A stretch of DNA of 64,000 bases, taken from assembly GCF_001678845.1 (NCBI RefSeq), contig NZ_MAIQ01000005.1:164850-228849 (forward strand), given 5' to 3'. The DNA is from Christensenella intestinihominis. GTDB taxonomy: Bacteria; Bacillota; Clostridia; Christensenellales; Christensenellaceae. The position numbers and the translations under genes were made by a program. This document shows positions 19,316 to 27,302 of the stretch, piece after piece (position 1 is the first letter of the stretch; each line of letters starts with the position of its first letter). The notes under the pieces are model-generated. The model was not told the DNA's origin. It worked only from the letters and a program-made list of their open reading frames with translations, and ran no database searches.

Positions 19316-19529
19316 AATAAAACGGAAGGTGGTGTCTTTTTGGCGATTGTCCTGTAAGGTATGGAGTGTGCGGCAACATATGCCGTATGTTTTGGTTTGC
19401 CTTGCGGAAAACGCCGGACAGATACCGGACTTGGGCTGGTCCGGCAGATTGCGTTTTTGCGCAGTCTGCTTTTTTGTAAGCAAAAAGGTAATTTCCGCGG
19501 GGGATTGGTCTTGAGGGAAAGGATAAAAA
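19316..19529 (+). promoter_or_regulatory. Attenuator-like 5' leader of the methyltransferase gene
   Basis: A leader of about 214 bases lies between the promoter and the gene. It contains CGGCA/TGCCG (19371-19375, 19381-19385), then GCCGGAC (19413-19419) and CCGGAC (19425-19430), either of which can pair with GTCCGGC (19439-19445), then an intrinsic terminator. The GTCCGGC arm shares two bases with the terminator stem, so alternative folds are possible. A five-codon frame, TTG at 19340 to TAA at 19357 (MAIVL), has AAGGTGG seven bases upstream and could be a leader peptide. The regulator (ribosome, metabolite or drug) is unknown. Confidence 0.55.
19444..19475 (+). terminator. Intrinsic terminator inside the methyltransferase leader
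   Basis: GCAGATTGCG (19444-19453) pairs with CGCAGTCTGC (19460-19469) with one G-T pair, followed by six T (19470-19475). It lies 55 bases before the gene's ATG but 128 bases after the promoter, so it must be bypassed for the gene to be expressed. Confidence 0.8.
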
Positions 19530-20222
19530 ATGGAATTTGATTATAACAGTGAATTTTTCAGGGGCGCGATGATGGGGCCGAACGCAGTCAGGATACTTGC
19601 GGAGCTTGGCGCGACGCTCCGGCTTGAACCCGGCAGCCGTGTGCTCGACCTTGGATGCGGAATGGGGCTTACGTCAATGTATCTCGCGCAGACATTCGAC
19701 GTGCAGGTGTTCGCCACCGACCTGTGGATTTCCGCTACGGATAATTTTGAACGCTTTCGCGCGTGCGGGCTCGGGGAGAAGGTGGTTCCCATCCATGCGG
19801 ACGCCGTCGCCCTGCCGTATGCGGACGGCTTTTTCGACGCGGTTGTCAGCGTCGATTCCTACCATTATTTTGGGGCGGGAGAAGGATTCCTCGATGCGCA
19901 TATCGCACCGCTGGTAAAGGAAGGGGGGACGCTTGCGATTGCGGTCCCCGGACTCCGGCATGAACTGGAAACCGTGCCGGAGGAAATGGAACCGTTCTGG
20001 ACGGGCGATATGAATTTCCACGACTGTGCATGGTGGAAATCATTGTGGCAGAAATCAAACATGGTAAAGGACGTTCGCAGCTTTTCCCTGGAGTCCCATG
20101 CCGCGGCATGGGCAGACTGGCTGGCGTGCGACGAACCCCATGCGAAGCACGATGTGGAAATGATGCGGATCGAAAACGGAAATTATTTTGCTACGGTCGG
20201 AATTACGGCGCGGAAGAAATAA
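19530..20222 (+). CDS. Class I SAM-dependent methyltransferase
   Basis: A 230-residue Rossmann-fold methyltransferase. VLDLGCGMGLTSMYLA is the SAM-binding motif I, FATDLWISATDNF the acidic strand end, and ALPYADGFFDAVVSVDSYHYF motif IV with the following strand. It looks like a small-molecule methylase of the UbiE/SmtA-like group, not an rRNA methylase. GGGAAAGGA precedes the ATG. It stands alone behind a consensus promoter and a conditional-looking terminator, an arrangement often seen for stress or drug-response genes. Substrate unknown. Confidence 0.87.
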   Translation: MEFDYNSEFFRGAMMGPNAVRILAELGATLRLEPGSRVLDLGCGMGLTSMYLAQTFDVQVFATDLWISATDNFERFRACGLGEKVVPIHADAVALPYADGFFDAVVSVDSYHYFGAGEGFLDAHIAPLVKEGGTLAIAVPGLRHELETVPEEMEPFWTGDMNFHDCAWWKSLWQKSNMVKDVRSFSLESHAAAWADWLACDEPHAKHDVEMMRIENGNYFATVGITARKK

Positions 20223-20224
20223 AA

Positions 20225-20262
20225 TCAAAAAAAGCGGACGCTGTTTTCACCGCAGCGTCCGC
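20225..20262 (-). terminator. Terminator after the serine acetyltransferase gene
   Basis: GCGGACGCTG (20234-20243) pairs with CAGCGTCCGC (20253-20262); read on the minus strand it is followed by a run of seven T. It also lies just after the plus-strand methyltransferase stop and may serve both. Confidence 0.85.
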
Positions 20263-20274
20263 GTTCAATTTTGT

Positions 20275-21186
20275 CTACTTTGAAATAATCGGCGAAGGCG
20301 TGGAGTTATAGACCGTGGTATGCGGTTCTATGGAATGGGTAAGCCATACATTTCCGCCGATTACCGAGCCCTCGCCGACCACGGTATCGCCGCCAAGAAT
20401 CGTCGCCCCCGAATAAATGACGACGTTATCCCCGATATCGGGATGGCGCTTCACGCCCTTTATGGGGTTCCCGTTGTCGTCCAGCTCAAAGCTCTTTGCG
20501 CCCAGCGTCACACCCTGGTAGATTTTCACGTGCTTGCCGATGGTGCACGTCTCCCCGATCACTACGCCTGTGCCGTGGTCGATGAAAAAATATTCGCCGA
20601 TGTGCGCGCCCGGATGGATGTCGATGCCCGTGGCGCTGTGCGCCTGCTCCGTCATAATGCGGGGCAAGAGCGGGATATGCCTCTCGTATAACGCGTGCGC
20701 CAGCCGGTAAATGCTCACCGCCTCAAACCCGGGGTAAGATAGAAGGATTTCCTCGTTGGAAACTGCCGCCGGGTCCCCGCAATAAGCCGCCTCGATATCT
20801 GTGTTCAGGAGGCAGGCAATATCCGGAAGCTGTTTCATAAAATGAAGGGTAATCCTGCGGGCGTTCTCCCTGCATTTGTCGCAATCCGTGCGTTCGCGCT
20901 TTTGCAGGTGGCACTGGTTGACCATAACCTCCGCCACAATGCAGTCGAGGAGGACCGCCGCCTCTTGGAGCCGCTTTTCCACAATTTTTTCAAGGTCCGC
21001 TTCCTTCACAATCATATTGTCGTAAATATTGGGAAACATTGCGCTGCGCGTGAGCTTGATAAACGCCGCGACCTTTTGTTTCATCCCGAATCCGCTGATC
21101 GTTTCCCCGGTAATGTTGTGCGCATTGATGGAAATGATTTCGCGGGCAAGCTCTCCCGCGGCCAGTTCGTTTAAGTCCTTGAGCAT
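20275..21186 (-). CDS. Serine O-acetyltransferase
   Basis: A 303-residue acetyltransferase of the CysE/EpsC type. The C-terminal half has a left-handed beta-helix with [28 protein letters not shown] and [21 protein letters not shown], typical of serine acetyltransferases that make O-acetylserine from acetyl-CoA. The N-terminal helical half is longer than in short CysE forms. The ATG at 21186 follows GGAGGGG; the frame extends to 21348 but that runs through the promoter. It is divergent from metA-cysK, so O-acetylserine for cysteine synthase is made next door. Confidence 0.9.
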   Translation of the reverse strand: MLKDLNELAAGELAREIISINAHNITGETISGFGMKQKVAAFIKLTRSAMFPNIYDNMIVKEADLEKIVEKRLQEAAVLLDCIVAEVMVNQCHLQKRERTDCDKCRENARRITLHFMKQLPDIACLLNTDIEAAYCGDPAAVSNEEILLSYPGFEAVSIYRLAHALYERHIPLLPRIMTEQAHSATGIDIHPGAHIGEYFFIDHGTGVVIGETCTIGKHVKIYQGVTLGAKSFELDDNGNPIKGVKRHPDIGDNVVIYSGATILGGDTVVGEGSVIGGNVWLTHSIEPHTTVYNSTPSPIISK

Positions 21187-21264
21187 TTTCCCCTCCATAT
21201 GTGGAACACCGGGCCTTCCGGCATCGGCAAAAGAGATTACATTTTCATAAAAAAGTGTATTTAT

Positions 21265-21293
21265 AGTATAAGGTGTTGTATAATAGATGTCAA
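21265..21293 (-). promoter_or_regulatory. Promoter of the serine acetyltransferase gene
   Basis: Minus strand TTGACA (21293-21288), 17 bases, TATACT (21270-21265). On the plus strand TATAAT (21279-21284) lies within the same stretch and could be the metA -10, so the two divergent promoters overlap and may be co-regulated. Confidence 0.75.
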
Positions 21294-21331
21294 AAGACTT
21301 TTCCAAACCGTAAAGAAGGAGGTATGCGGAT

Positions 21332-22258
21332 ATGCCTATTAATATCAATAGTCAGCTGCCCGCGGCAAAAATATTGGCGCAGGAGGGCATATTCACGATG
21401 CCCTTCGAACGTGCGGAAACACAGGACATTCGTCCGCTGAGGATTGCGATCCTGAACATTATGCCCACCAAGGAACAAACGGAGACGCAGCTGATGCGCC
21501 TGCTTGCGAATTCGCCGCTGCAGATTGAGGTGGTGCTGCTGCACCCGGCGACCCATGTGCCCAAAAATACGCCGATCGAACATATGAATGCGTTCTACCA
21601 AACGTTTGAGGATGTAAAGGACCAGAAATTCGACGGCCTGATTATCACCGGGGCCCCGGTGGAGCAAATTCCGTTTGAACAGGTAACCTATTGGGACGAG
21701 CTCAAGGAAATCATGGACTGGAGCCGCAAAAACGTTTATTCCACAATGCATATCTGCTGGGCGGCGCAGGCCGGCCTCTACTATTATTACGGAATACCGA
21801 AGCATCCCCTCGAGCAAAAGCTTTCGGGGATTTACCTGCATAAGCGGACGGACAACAACAGCCCGCTCATGCGCGGGTTTGACGATGTGTTCTGGGCGCC
21901 GCATTCCCGCCACAGCTACGTGAAGATGTCAAATGTAAAAGAGCATCCCGAGCTGAGCATATTATGTGAATTCGGGGAAAACGGGCTTTATCTTGTTTCC
22001 GCCAGGAAGGGGCGGCAGATTTTTGTGACCGGGCATCCGGAATACGACGCGAATACGCTGAAGACGGAATATGTGCGCGACCTGGCAAAAGGCCTGGATG
22101 TCCCCATGCCCGCCAACTATTTCACGGACAACGACCCGAAAAAGCCGCCGCTTGTGCGCTGGCGCGGGCACGCCAACCTGCTGTTCAATAATTGGCTGAA
22201 TTATTATGTATATCAGGAGACGCCATATGATCTCCAGGCAATTCAAAACGAGGAGTGA
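21332..22258 (+). CDS. metA: Homoserine O-acetyltransferase (MetA family)
   Basis: A 308-residue MetA-type acyltransferase, first step of methionine synthesis from homoserine. The nucleophile is Cys142 in [10 protein letters not shown] and the His-Glu pair is in VTGHPEYD. Residue 111 is Glu (ITGAPVE); in this family Glu111 is known to select acetyl-CoA and Gly111 succinyl-CoA, so acetylation is predicted despite the usual HST name. AAGAAGGAGG precedes the ATG. The untranslated leader is short, with no room for a SAM riboswitch. cysK follows six bases after the stop. Confidence 0.93.
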   Translation: MPININSQLPAAKILAQEGIFTMPFERAETQDIRPLRIAILNIMPTKEQTETQLMRLLANSPLQIEVVLLHPATHVPKNTPIEHMNAFYQTFEDVKDQKFDGLIITGAPVEQIPFEQVTYWDELKEIMDWSRKNVYSTMHICWAAQAGLYYYYGIPKHPLEQKLSGIYLHKRTDNNSPLMRGFDDVFWAPHSRHSYVKMSNVKEHPELSILCEFGENGLYLVSARKGRQIFVTGHPEYDANTLKTEYVRDLAKGLDVPMPANYFTDNDPKKPPLVRWRGHANLLFNNWLNYYVYQETPYDLQAIQNEE

Positions 22259-22264
22259 TTACAC

Positions 22265-23176
22265 ATGAAATTGGCAAAACAACTCACAGAACTGATTGGG
22301 GATACGCCGCTTTTGCAGCTGAATCATGTCAACCCGGCGATCTGGGCAAAGCTTGAAGCTTTCAACCCGCAGGGAAGCGTGAAAGACCGCGCCGCCTATT
22401 ATATGATAAAAGACGGAATGGAAAAAGGGCTGATCCGGGAAGATACGGTAATTGTGGAATCCACGAGCGGAAACACGGGCATTGCGCTTGCGTATATCTG
22501 CACGTGCATGGGCCTGCGGCTGATTATCACCATGCCCGAATCCATGAGCGTAGAGCGCAGGAACCTGCTTGCGGCGCTGGGTGCGGAGCTCGTGCTTACG
22601 CCCGCCGCGGAAGGAATGCGCGGCGCGATCAAAAAAGCCAGGGAAATTTGCGAAAAAGAAAACGGCTATATGGTCGGCCAGTTCGAGAACCCGGCCAACC
22701 CGCAGGCGCACCGCGAAACCACGGCTGTCGAAATTATGCGCGACCTGGTGGACGACGTCGATATTTTTGTAGCGGGCGTCGGTACCGGCGGGACGATTAC
22801 GGGCTGCGCGGAAGTATTTAAGGAAAAACTGTCGGATGTAAAAATTGTGGCGGTTGAACCGGCGGAAAGCCCCGTGCTTTCCGGTGGGAAGGCCGCGCCC
22901 CATAAAATCCAGGGAATTGGCGCGGGCTTTGTCCCCAAAATCCTGAAGCGCGAGCTGATTGACGAAGTAATGCAGGTAAGCGCGGAAGAGGCGTATGAAA
23001 CGGCCCGTATGCTTGCCAAAAAGGAAGGCGTGCTGTGCGGCGTATCATCGGGCGCGGCGCTCGCCGCGGCAATAAGGCTTGCCGGACGCCCGGAAAATGC
23101 GGGAAAGAAGATTGTGGTCATCCTTCCGGATACCGGGGAACGCTATCTTTCCACCGACCTGTTCGCAGGAAAATGA
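22265..23176 (+). CDS. cysK: Cysteine synthase (O-acetylserine sulfhydrylase)
   Basis: A 303-residue fold-type II PLP enzyme. The PLP lysine is Lys40 in [11 protein letters not shown], the substrate loop is [12 protein letters not shown] (TSGNTG at 67-72), the phosphate loop is [10 protein letters not shown], and [11 protein letters not shown] follows. It makes cysteine from O-acetylserine and sulfide in the cytoplasm. It is in an operon with metA and opposite the serine acetyltransferase. CysM-type or O-acetylhomoserine-using variants share these motifs, so the acceptor preference is not proven. Confidence 0.93.
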   Translation: MKLAKQLTELIGDTPLLQLNHVNPAIWAKLEAFNPQGSVKDRAAYYMIKDGMEKGLIREDTVIVESTSGNTGIALAYICTCMGLRLIITMPESMSVERRNLLAALGAELVLTPAAEGMRGAIKKAREICEKENGYMVGQFENPANPQAHRETTAVEIMRDLVDDVDIFVAGVGTGGTITGCAEVFKEKLSDVKIVAVEPAESPVLSGGKAAPHKIQGIGAGFVPKILKRELIDEVMQVSAEEAYETARMLAKKEGVLCGVSSGAALAAAIRLAGRPENAGKKIVVILPDTGERYLSTDLFAGK

Positions 23177-23223
23177 AACATTTACCTCAAAATAAAGAAA
23201 ATTAAAAAAGGAGTGTTGTTATC

Positions 23224-23658
23224 ATGTTGAAGAATATTCCGGATATTATTTCACCAGAGCTTATGTATGCGCTCATGAGTATGGGTCACGGCGATGAAAT
23301 CTGTTTTGGCGATGCAAATTTCCCGGCAGATTCCATGGGCCAGCGGGTCATCCGCGCGGACGGCCATAAAATCACGGAGCTGCTGGACGCGGTGCTGCAG
23401 CTTTTTCCGCTGGATGCCTTTGTGCAGAAGCCGTGCGTGCTGATGGACGCCCCGGTCGGGAACGAACCGGCGGTATGGGGAAAATATGAAAAAATTATTC
23501 GCGAAAACGATTTTGCAGGCGGTTTTAAGCACGGATTTGAAAAAATGGAGCGCTTTGATTTTTACGACCGCGCCAAGGAATGCTATGCAATCGTCGCAAC
23601 GGGCGAATACGAGGGGTATTCAAATATTATTTTGAAAAAAGGCGTGATATTCAAATAA
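23224..23658 (+). CDS. RbsD/FucU family sugar mutarotase
   Basis: A 144-residue protein with the family signature MGHGDEICFGDANFPADS and RADGHKITELLDAVLQLFPLD. FucU members interconvert fucose anomers; RbsD members act on ribose pyranose. The length and the DANFPA block fit FucU better. AAAAAGGAGTG lies before the ATG. The next gene, 22 bases downstream, is an iron-type alcohol dehydrogenase, the family of FucO (lactaldehyde reductase), so a deoxysugar link is possible, but no fucose genes are adjacent. Confidence 0.87.
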   Translation: MLKNIPDIISPELMYALMSMGHGDEICFGDANFPADSMGQRVIRADGHKITELLDAVLQLFPLDAFVQKPCVLMDAPVGNEPAVWGKYEKIIRENDFAGGFKHGFEKMERFDFYDRAKECYAIVATGEYEGYSNIILKKGVIFK

Positions 23659-23680
23659 GTCCGGCAGGGAGGAAAGCGTA

Positions 23681-24766
23681 ATGGAATTCCAATTGCAGGT
23701 TCCTACAAAAGTGATCGTGGGAAAGGATTGCGTCGGCAGGAATGGCGCTTTGTTTTCGTCGTTTGGAAAACGTGCGGCAATTATCAAGTCGGGATCGGCG
23801 GGAAAAAACGGCGCGCTGAGTGATGTTGTAAAGGCGCTCGAAGGACAAGGAATTTCCTACCATGTGTGCGGTAACGTGCCGCCGAATCCTTCGCCGGAGG
23901 ATGTCGCGGCGCTGCTTGGCTATGCGCCGGGCTTTGATTTTATCATAGCGGTCGGCGGGGGCAGCGCGATGGATGCGGCAAAAGGGGTGGCCGTCCTTGC
24001 GGTAAACGACCTCCCGCCTATGGGCCTGTTTGATAAAAGCTATGCGGTAAAGCCGCTCCCGGTTGTTGCGGTTCCCACAACATGCGGCACGGGAAGCGAG
24101 GTTACGGCGATATCCGTGCTCGAGGTTGGCGATACCAAGAAATCCTTCCTCAGCCCCGACCTGTTTCCTGCGGCGGCTTTGCTCGATGCGAAATATTTAG
24201 AAACACTGCCCGCGCAAGTCGCGGTAGATACGGCGCTTGATGCGCTTTCGCATTGCGTGGAGGGCTACCTGATCCAGGATTCCTGGGCGACGGAGCTGTT
24301 CGCGGAACGTGCGTTCGCCAATTTTGCAGCTTACAAAGACGCGCTTTACAAACGTGCCTTCTCCGGGGACGAACTCGAGCTGATGCTTTTCACGGCGACG
24401 CTCGGCGGCATCGTCATCAGCATGGCGGGTACGTCCGCCGTCCATACCATCGGCTATCCGCTTACCGTCCGGAAGGGCATCCCGCATGGCCGTGCCTGCG
24501 CGTTTACGCTCGGGGAGTATGTGGCGTTTTCTTACGATACGAAAAAAGAGAAGATCGACCGGATGTGCACGCTTCTCAAAGTCAATGGAGTAGAGGGCTT
24601 CCAGGAAATGATACGCGGCCTGCTGCCCGGAAAACTGGAAATCAGCAGGGAAGAGCTCGAACAATATACCGATATTTCCGCACAGGCTGCAATCGGGAAA
24701 AAGAATACAAAGCCGATCACAAAAGGCGATATTTTGAATATTTATCTTGCCTCGCTGCTTGGCTGA
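23681..24766 (+). CDS. Iron-containing alcohol dehydrogenase
   Basis: A 361-residue member of the Fe-ADH (type III) family. The NAD-binding loop is AVGGGSAMDAAKG, PTTCGTGSEVT is the conserved block that follows, and the metal site is in ALDALSHCVEGY, VHTIGYPL and PHGRACA. It would reduce an aldehyde or ketone, or oxidise an alcohol, with NAD(P) in the cytoplasm. GGGAGGAAAG precedes the ATG. It follows the FucU-like gene closely; candidate substrates include lactaldehyde and short-chain aldehydes. No specificity residue is readable. Confidence 0.92.
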   Translation: MEFQLQVPTKVIVGKDCVGRNGALFSSFGKRAAIIKSGSAGKNGALSDVVKALEGQGISYHVCGNVPPNPSPEDVAALLGYAPGFDFIIAVGGGSAMDAAKGVAVLAVNDLPPMGLFDKSYAVKPLPVVAVPTTCGTGSEVTAISVLEVGDTKKSFLSPDLFPAAALLDAKYLETLPAQVAVDTALDALSHCVEGYLIQDSWATELFAERAFANFAAYKDALYKRAFSGDELELMLFTATLGGIVISMAGTSAVHTIGYPLTVRKGIPHGRACAFTLGEYVAFSYDTKKEKIDRMCTLLKVNGVEGFQEMIRGLLPGKLEISREELEQYTDISAQAAIGKKNTKPITKGDILNIYLASLLG

Positions 24767-24784
24767 TCTTGAAAAGGGGAAACC

Positions 24785-25798
24785 ATGAACAAATCGTTAG
24801 GAGAAGTGTTCCGCTCGGCGTGGAGCACAACAAAAAATAATTTTGTACCGCTGCTTGTGGGAATTCTGGTTTATACGGTTCCGACGATGGTGCTGTCGCT
24901 GATTGCGACGTCGCTCCCGCCGGTGGCGGCCGGCGCGGGCCTTGCGGTGGGGCTGGAACTATGCGTGCTTTTGTATGTGATTTTTATTTCCCCGCTTTAT
25001 ATGGGATATATCACATCCGTCCTGCGCACATGGCACCTTACGGGTACGCCCGCCAAAATGCCTACCGCGTGGGCGGCGGCAAAGGCCAATTACGGGCGGT
25101 ACATGACGACCCTGCTCGCGACCGTGGTCATCTCGTTCGCGGCGATTTTAATCATTGCGCTCATTTCGTCCGTTGCAATTGTCGGCTCCGTGTTTTCATC
25201 CGCGGGAAACTTTTACGGCAGTTCTATGGCCCCCCTTATGGTGCTTTCGGCCATGATGCCCGCACTGGTCGTAATGGTTGTGCTGATCCTGTTCTACACG
25301 TTCTGCCTCAGCTTTGTCCAGTTTATCCCCGGCATGGAATTCCCCAGCGGCTTCCAGGCGGTGTTTAAGTCCTTCCGTTATATTTTCCGGGGGAATTTCT
25401 GGAAGAACCTCGGGCATACGCTTATCATCGGGCTGATTACCGTAGGAATTGAAATGGCGGTTATCCTGCCGTTCTATATTCCTTATTTTTCGGCCATTCT
25501 GGCCCCGGGTGCGACGCTTTCGGATATTACGTATGCAAGCACGCTGCTGACGGCAATAATGCCGCTTTATACGCTGCTGATTACAGTTCTCGGGATTTTC
25601 CTGCAAACCTTCACTACCCCGTATATGTTCGAGGTTTACGTAAACGCCAAAAATGTATGCGACGGGAAGGATTCGCAGCAAATGCAGCGGACCTATGGCG
25701 ACCCGTATACCAATTTTACGCAGCAAAACGGCAACATGCAGCCGCCTTACGGCGGGGGGCAGAATCCGCCGCAGATTCCGCCGGATAACAGGAGATAA
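24785..25798 (+). CDS. Polytopic membrane protein of unknown function
   Basis: A 337-residue protein with about six hydrophobic segments (for example LLVGILVYTVPTMVLSLIAT, LLATVVISFAAILIIALISS and VLSAMMPALVVMVVLILFYT) and a cytoplasmic Pro/Gly/Gln/Asn-rich tail of about 40 residues. The pattern recalls DUF975 or GPDPase membrane-domain proteins, but I cannot assign a family. It follows the alcohol dehydrogenase by 18 bases and ends in a strong terminator, so it is the last gene of that transcript. Confidence 0.75.
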   Translation: MNKSLGEVFRSAWSTTKNNFVPLLVGILVYTVPTMVLSLIATSLPPVAAGAGLAVGLELCVLLYVIFISPLYMGYITSVLRTWHLTGTPAKMPTAWAAAKANYGRYMTTLLATVVISFAAILIIALISSVAIVGSVFSSAGNFYGSSMAPLMVLSAMMPALVVMVVLILFYTFCLSFVQFIPGMEFPSGFQAVFKSFRYIFRGNFWKNLGHTLIIGLITVGIEMAVILPFYIPYFSAILAPGATLSDITYASTLLTAIMPLYTLLITVLGIFLQTFTTPYMFEVYVNAKNVCDGKDSQQMQRTYGDPYTNFTQQNGNMQPPYGGGQNPPQIPPDNRR

Positions 25799-25800
25799 TC

Positions 25801-25828
25801 AAAAACGCCCCTTTAAGGGGCGTTTTTT
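25801..25828 (+). terminator. Terminator after the membrane protein gene
   Basis: AAAAACGCCCC and GGGGCGTTTTTT form a near-perfect palindromic hairpin with a TTTAA loop and end in six T. Confidence 0.92.
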
Positions 25829-25842
25829 CAGCCGGACAAGTG

Positions 25843-25876
25843 AAAAAATACCCTGCCATAATCCGGCAGGGTATTT
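25843..25876 (-). terminator. Terminator after the minus-strand alcohol dehydrogenase
   Basis: AAATACCCTGCC (25846-25857) pairs with GGCAGGGTATTT (25865-25876); on the minus strand it ends in a T run. It lies eight bases after the stop. Confidence 0.9.
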
Positions 25877-25883
25877 CTCTTTT

Positions 25884-27053
25884 TTAGAATTCCACGTCGT
25901 TTCCATAGAAAGCGCAGTCGAGAACCTTGCGCATTGCGGCGACGTCCGTTTCGCGCGGGTTGCTGCCCGTGCACGGGTCGGTCGTTGCGTTTTCGGCAAT
26001 AAAGTCCGCGACCTTCCTGTAGTCCTCCTCGGTCACTCCGTTCTCCTGGTACGACTGCCTGATTCCCAGCTTTGCATTCAGGGCTTTGATTGCGTCCACG
26101 AGGGAATTGATAAGCTGGCGGTCCGTTGCTCCCGGCAGGCCGAGCGCCCTTGCGATGTCCGCAAAGCGTTCCGGAACAGCCTTTGCGTTATATTCGATTA
26201 CGAAAGGCAGCAGGATTGCATTGCAGCGGCCGTGCGGGATTTCAAATTGCGCGCCCGTTTTATGGGCAAGGGAATGACAAATTCCCAGAAGCGCGTTCGA
26301 GAACGCCATACCGGCCATGCATTGCGCAATATGCATTTCACCGCGGGCCTCCTCGTCGCCGTTTACAGATGAAATAATGTTTTCATAAATCATCTGGATC
26401 GCCTTTAAAGCCAGAGCGTCGGAAATGGGGCTGTGCAGCGCGGCGACATAAGCCTCGATTGCGTGCGTAAGCGCATCCATGCCCGTATCGGCCGTCAATG
26501 ATTTCGGCATGGTGAGCGGGATGCTGCTGTCGAGGATGGCGATATCCGGCGTAATCTCAAAATCCGCCAGGGGATATTTAATTAATGTTTTATAATCCGT
26601 AATGACGGAGAACGCGGTCACCTCCGTCGCAGTGCCCGAGGTGGAAGGGATGGCGACGAAAATTGCCTTTTGGCGCAGCTTGGGCATTGTGAACGGGTCC
26701 TTAATATCGTCAAACGTTTTTTCCGGATGCTCATAGAACACCCACATTGCCTTTGCCGCGTCGATGGGGGAGCCGCCGCCGATGGCGACAATTACATCCG
26801 GCTCGAATTCCCGCATCGCTTCCGCGCCGCGGTAAACGGTTTCTACGGACGGATCGGGCTCGACGCCCTCAAAGAGCTTTGTCTTGAGTCCGGTGTCGTG
26901 CAGGATGTCTTGCAGCTTATCGAGAAACCCGAATTTTTGCATCGAGCTTCCCCCCGTTACGATAATCGCCTTCTTGCAGCCCTTAAGGCAGGAAAGCTCG
27001 CTTATTGCGTCGGGTCCAAAATAAAGGTCGCGTGGGAGTGTAAATCTTGCCAT
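25884..27053 (-). CDS. Iron-containing alcohol dehydrogenase (ethanol/butanol type)
   Basis: A 389-residue Fe-ADH resembling the alcohol dehydrogenases of fermenting Clostridia. IVAIGGGSPIDAAKAMW is the NAD loop, IPSTSGTATEVTAFSVITD follows, and the metal ligands should lie in DALTHAIEAYVA, ICHSLAHKTGAQF and IPHGRCNA. It likely regenerates NAD by reducing acetaldehyde or butyraldehyde. It has its own promoter with a Rex-like operator, a hairpin in the leader (CCGTGGT/ACCACGG, 27091-27111) and its own terminator. It is not closely related in sequence to the gene at 23681. Confidence 0.93.
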   Translation of the reverse strand: MARFTLPRDLYFGPDAISELSCLKGCKKAIIVTGGSSMQKFGFLDKLQDILHDTGLKTKLFEGVEPDPSVETVYRGAEAMREFEPDVIVAIGGGSPIDAAKAMWVFYEHPEKTFDDIKDPFTMPKLRQKAIFVAIPSTSGTATEVTAFSVITDYKTLIKYPLADFEITPDIAILDSSIPLTMPKSLTADTGMDALTHAIEAYVAALHSPISDALALKAIQMIYENIISSVNGDEEARGEMHIAQCMAGMAFSNALLGICHSLAHKTGAQFEIPHGRCNAILLPFVIEYNAKAVPERFADIARALGLPGATDRQLINSLVDAIKALNAKLGIRQSYQENGVTEEDYRKVADFIAENATTDPCTGSNPRETDVAAMRKVLDCAFYGNDVEF

Positions 27054-27134
27054 AATAAATTACTTCCTTTCTATACTTTGTAAATTCTTACCGTGGTATT
27101 GGTAACCACGGAATACATTTTTCTCACAATTTTC

Positions 27135-27162
27135 ATTGTACTATTTGTTAAATAAATATCAA
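27135..27162 (-). promoter_or_regulatory. Promoter with a Rex-like operator, alcohol dehydrogenase
   Basis: Minus strand TTGATA (27162-27157), 16 bases, TACAAT (27140-27135). The plus-strand stretch 27145-27162 matches the Rex consensus TTGTTAA-N4-TTAACAA in 12 of 14 defined positions and covers the -35 and spacer. Rex senses the NADH/NAD ratio and is known to control alcohol dehydrogenases in Clostridia. Confidence 0.55.
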
Positions 27163-27243
27163 TCTTTGTTTTGCAGACCTCAAACAGGGCGTTGCGCATT
27201 GGTTATATTTAATATGGTAAAAAGCGGAAGCGGAAGAAAAATG

Positions 27244-27271
27244 TTACAAGGTATGCATTTTGTGCTAATAT
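27244..27271 (+). promoter_or_regulatory. Putative promoter of the ABC exporter genes
   Basis: TTACAA (27244-27249), 16 bases, TAATAT (27266-27271) preceded by TGC. Moderate match; it lies about 30 bases before the predicted ATG. Confidence 0.45.
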
Positions 27272-27302
27272 AGTATTGTTTGAAAAAAGTAAGGAAATGC
27301 CT

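Noticed and set aside
21294..21331. SAM riboswitch before metA
   Set aside because: The space between the likely -10 and the ATG is under 50 bases, too short for any SAM riboswitch class.
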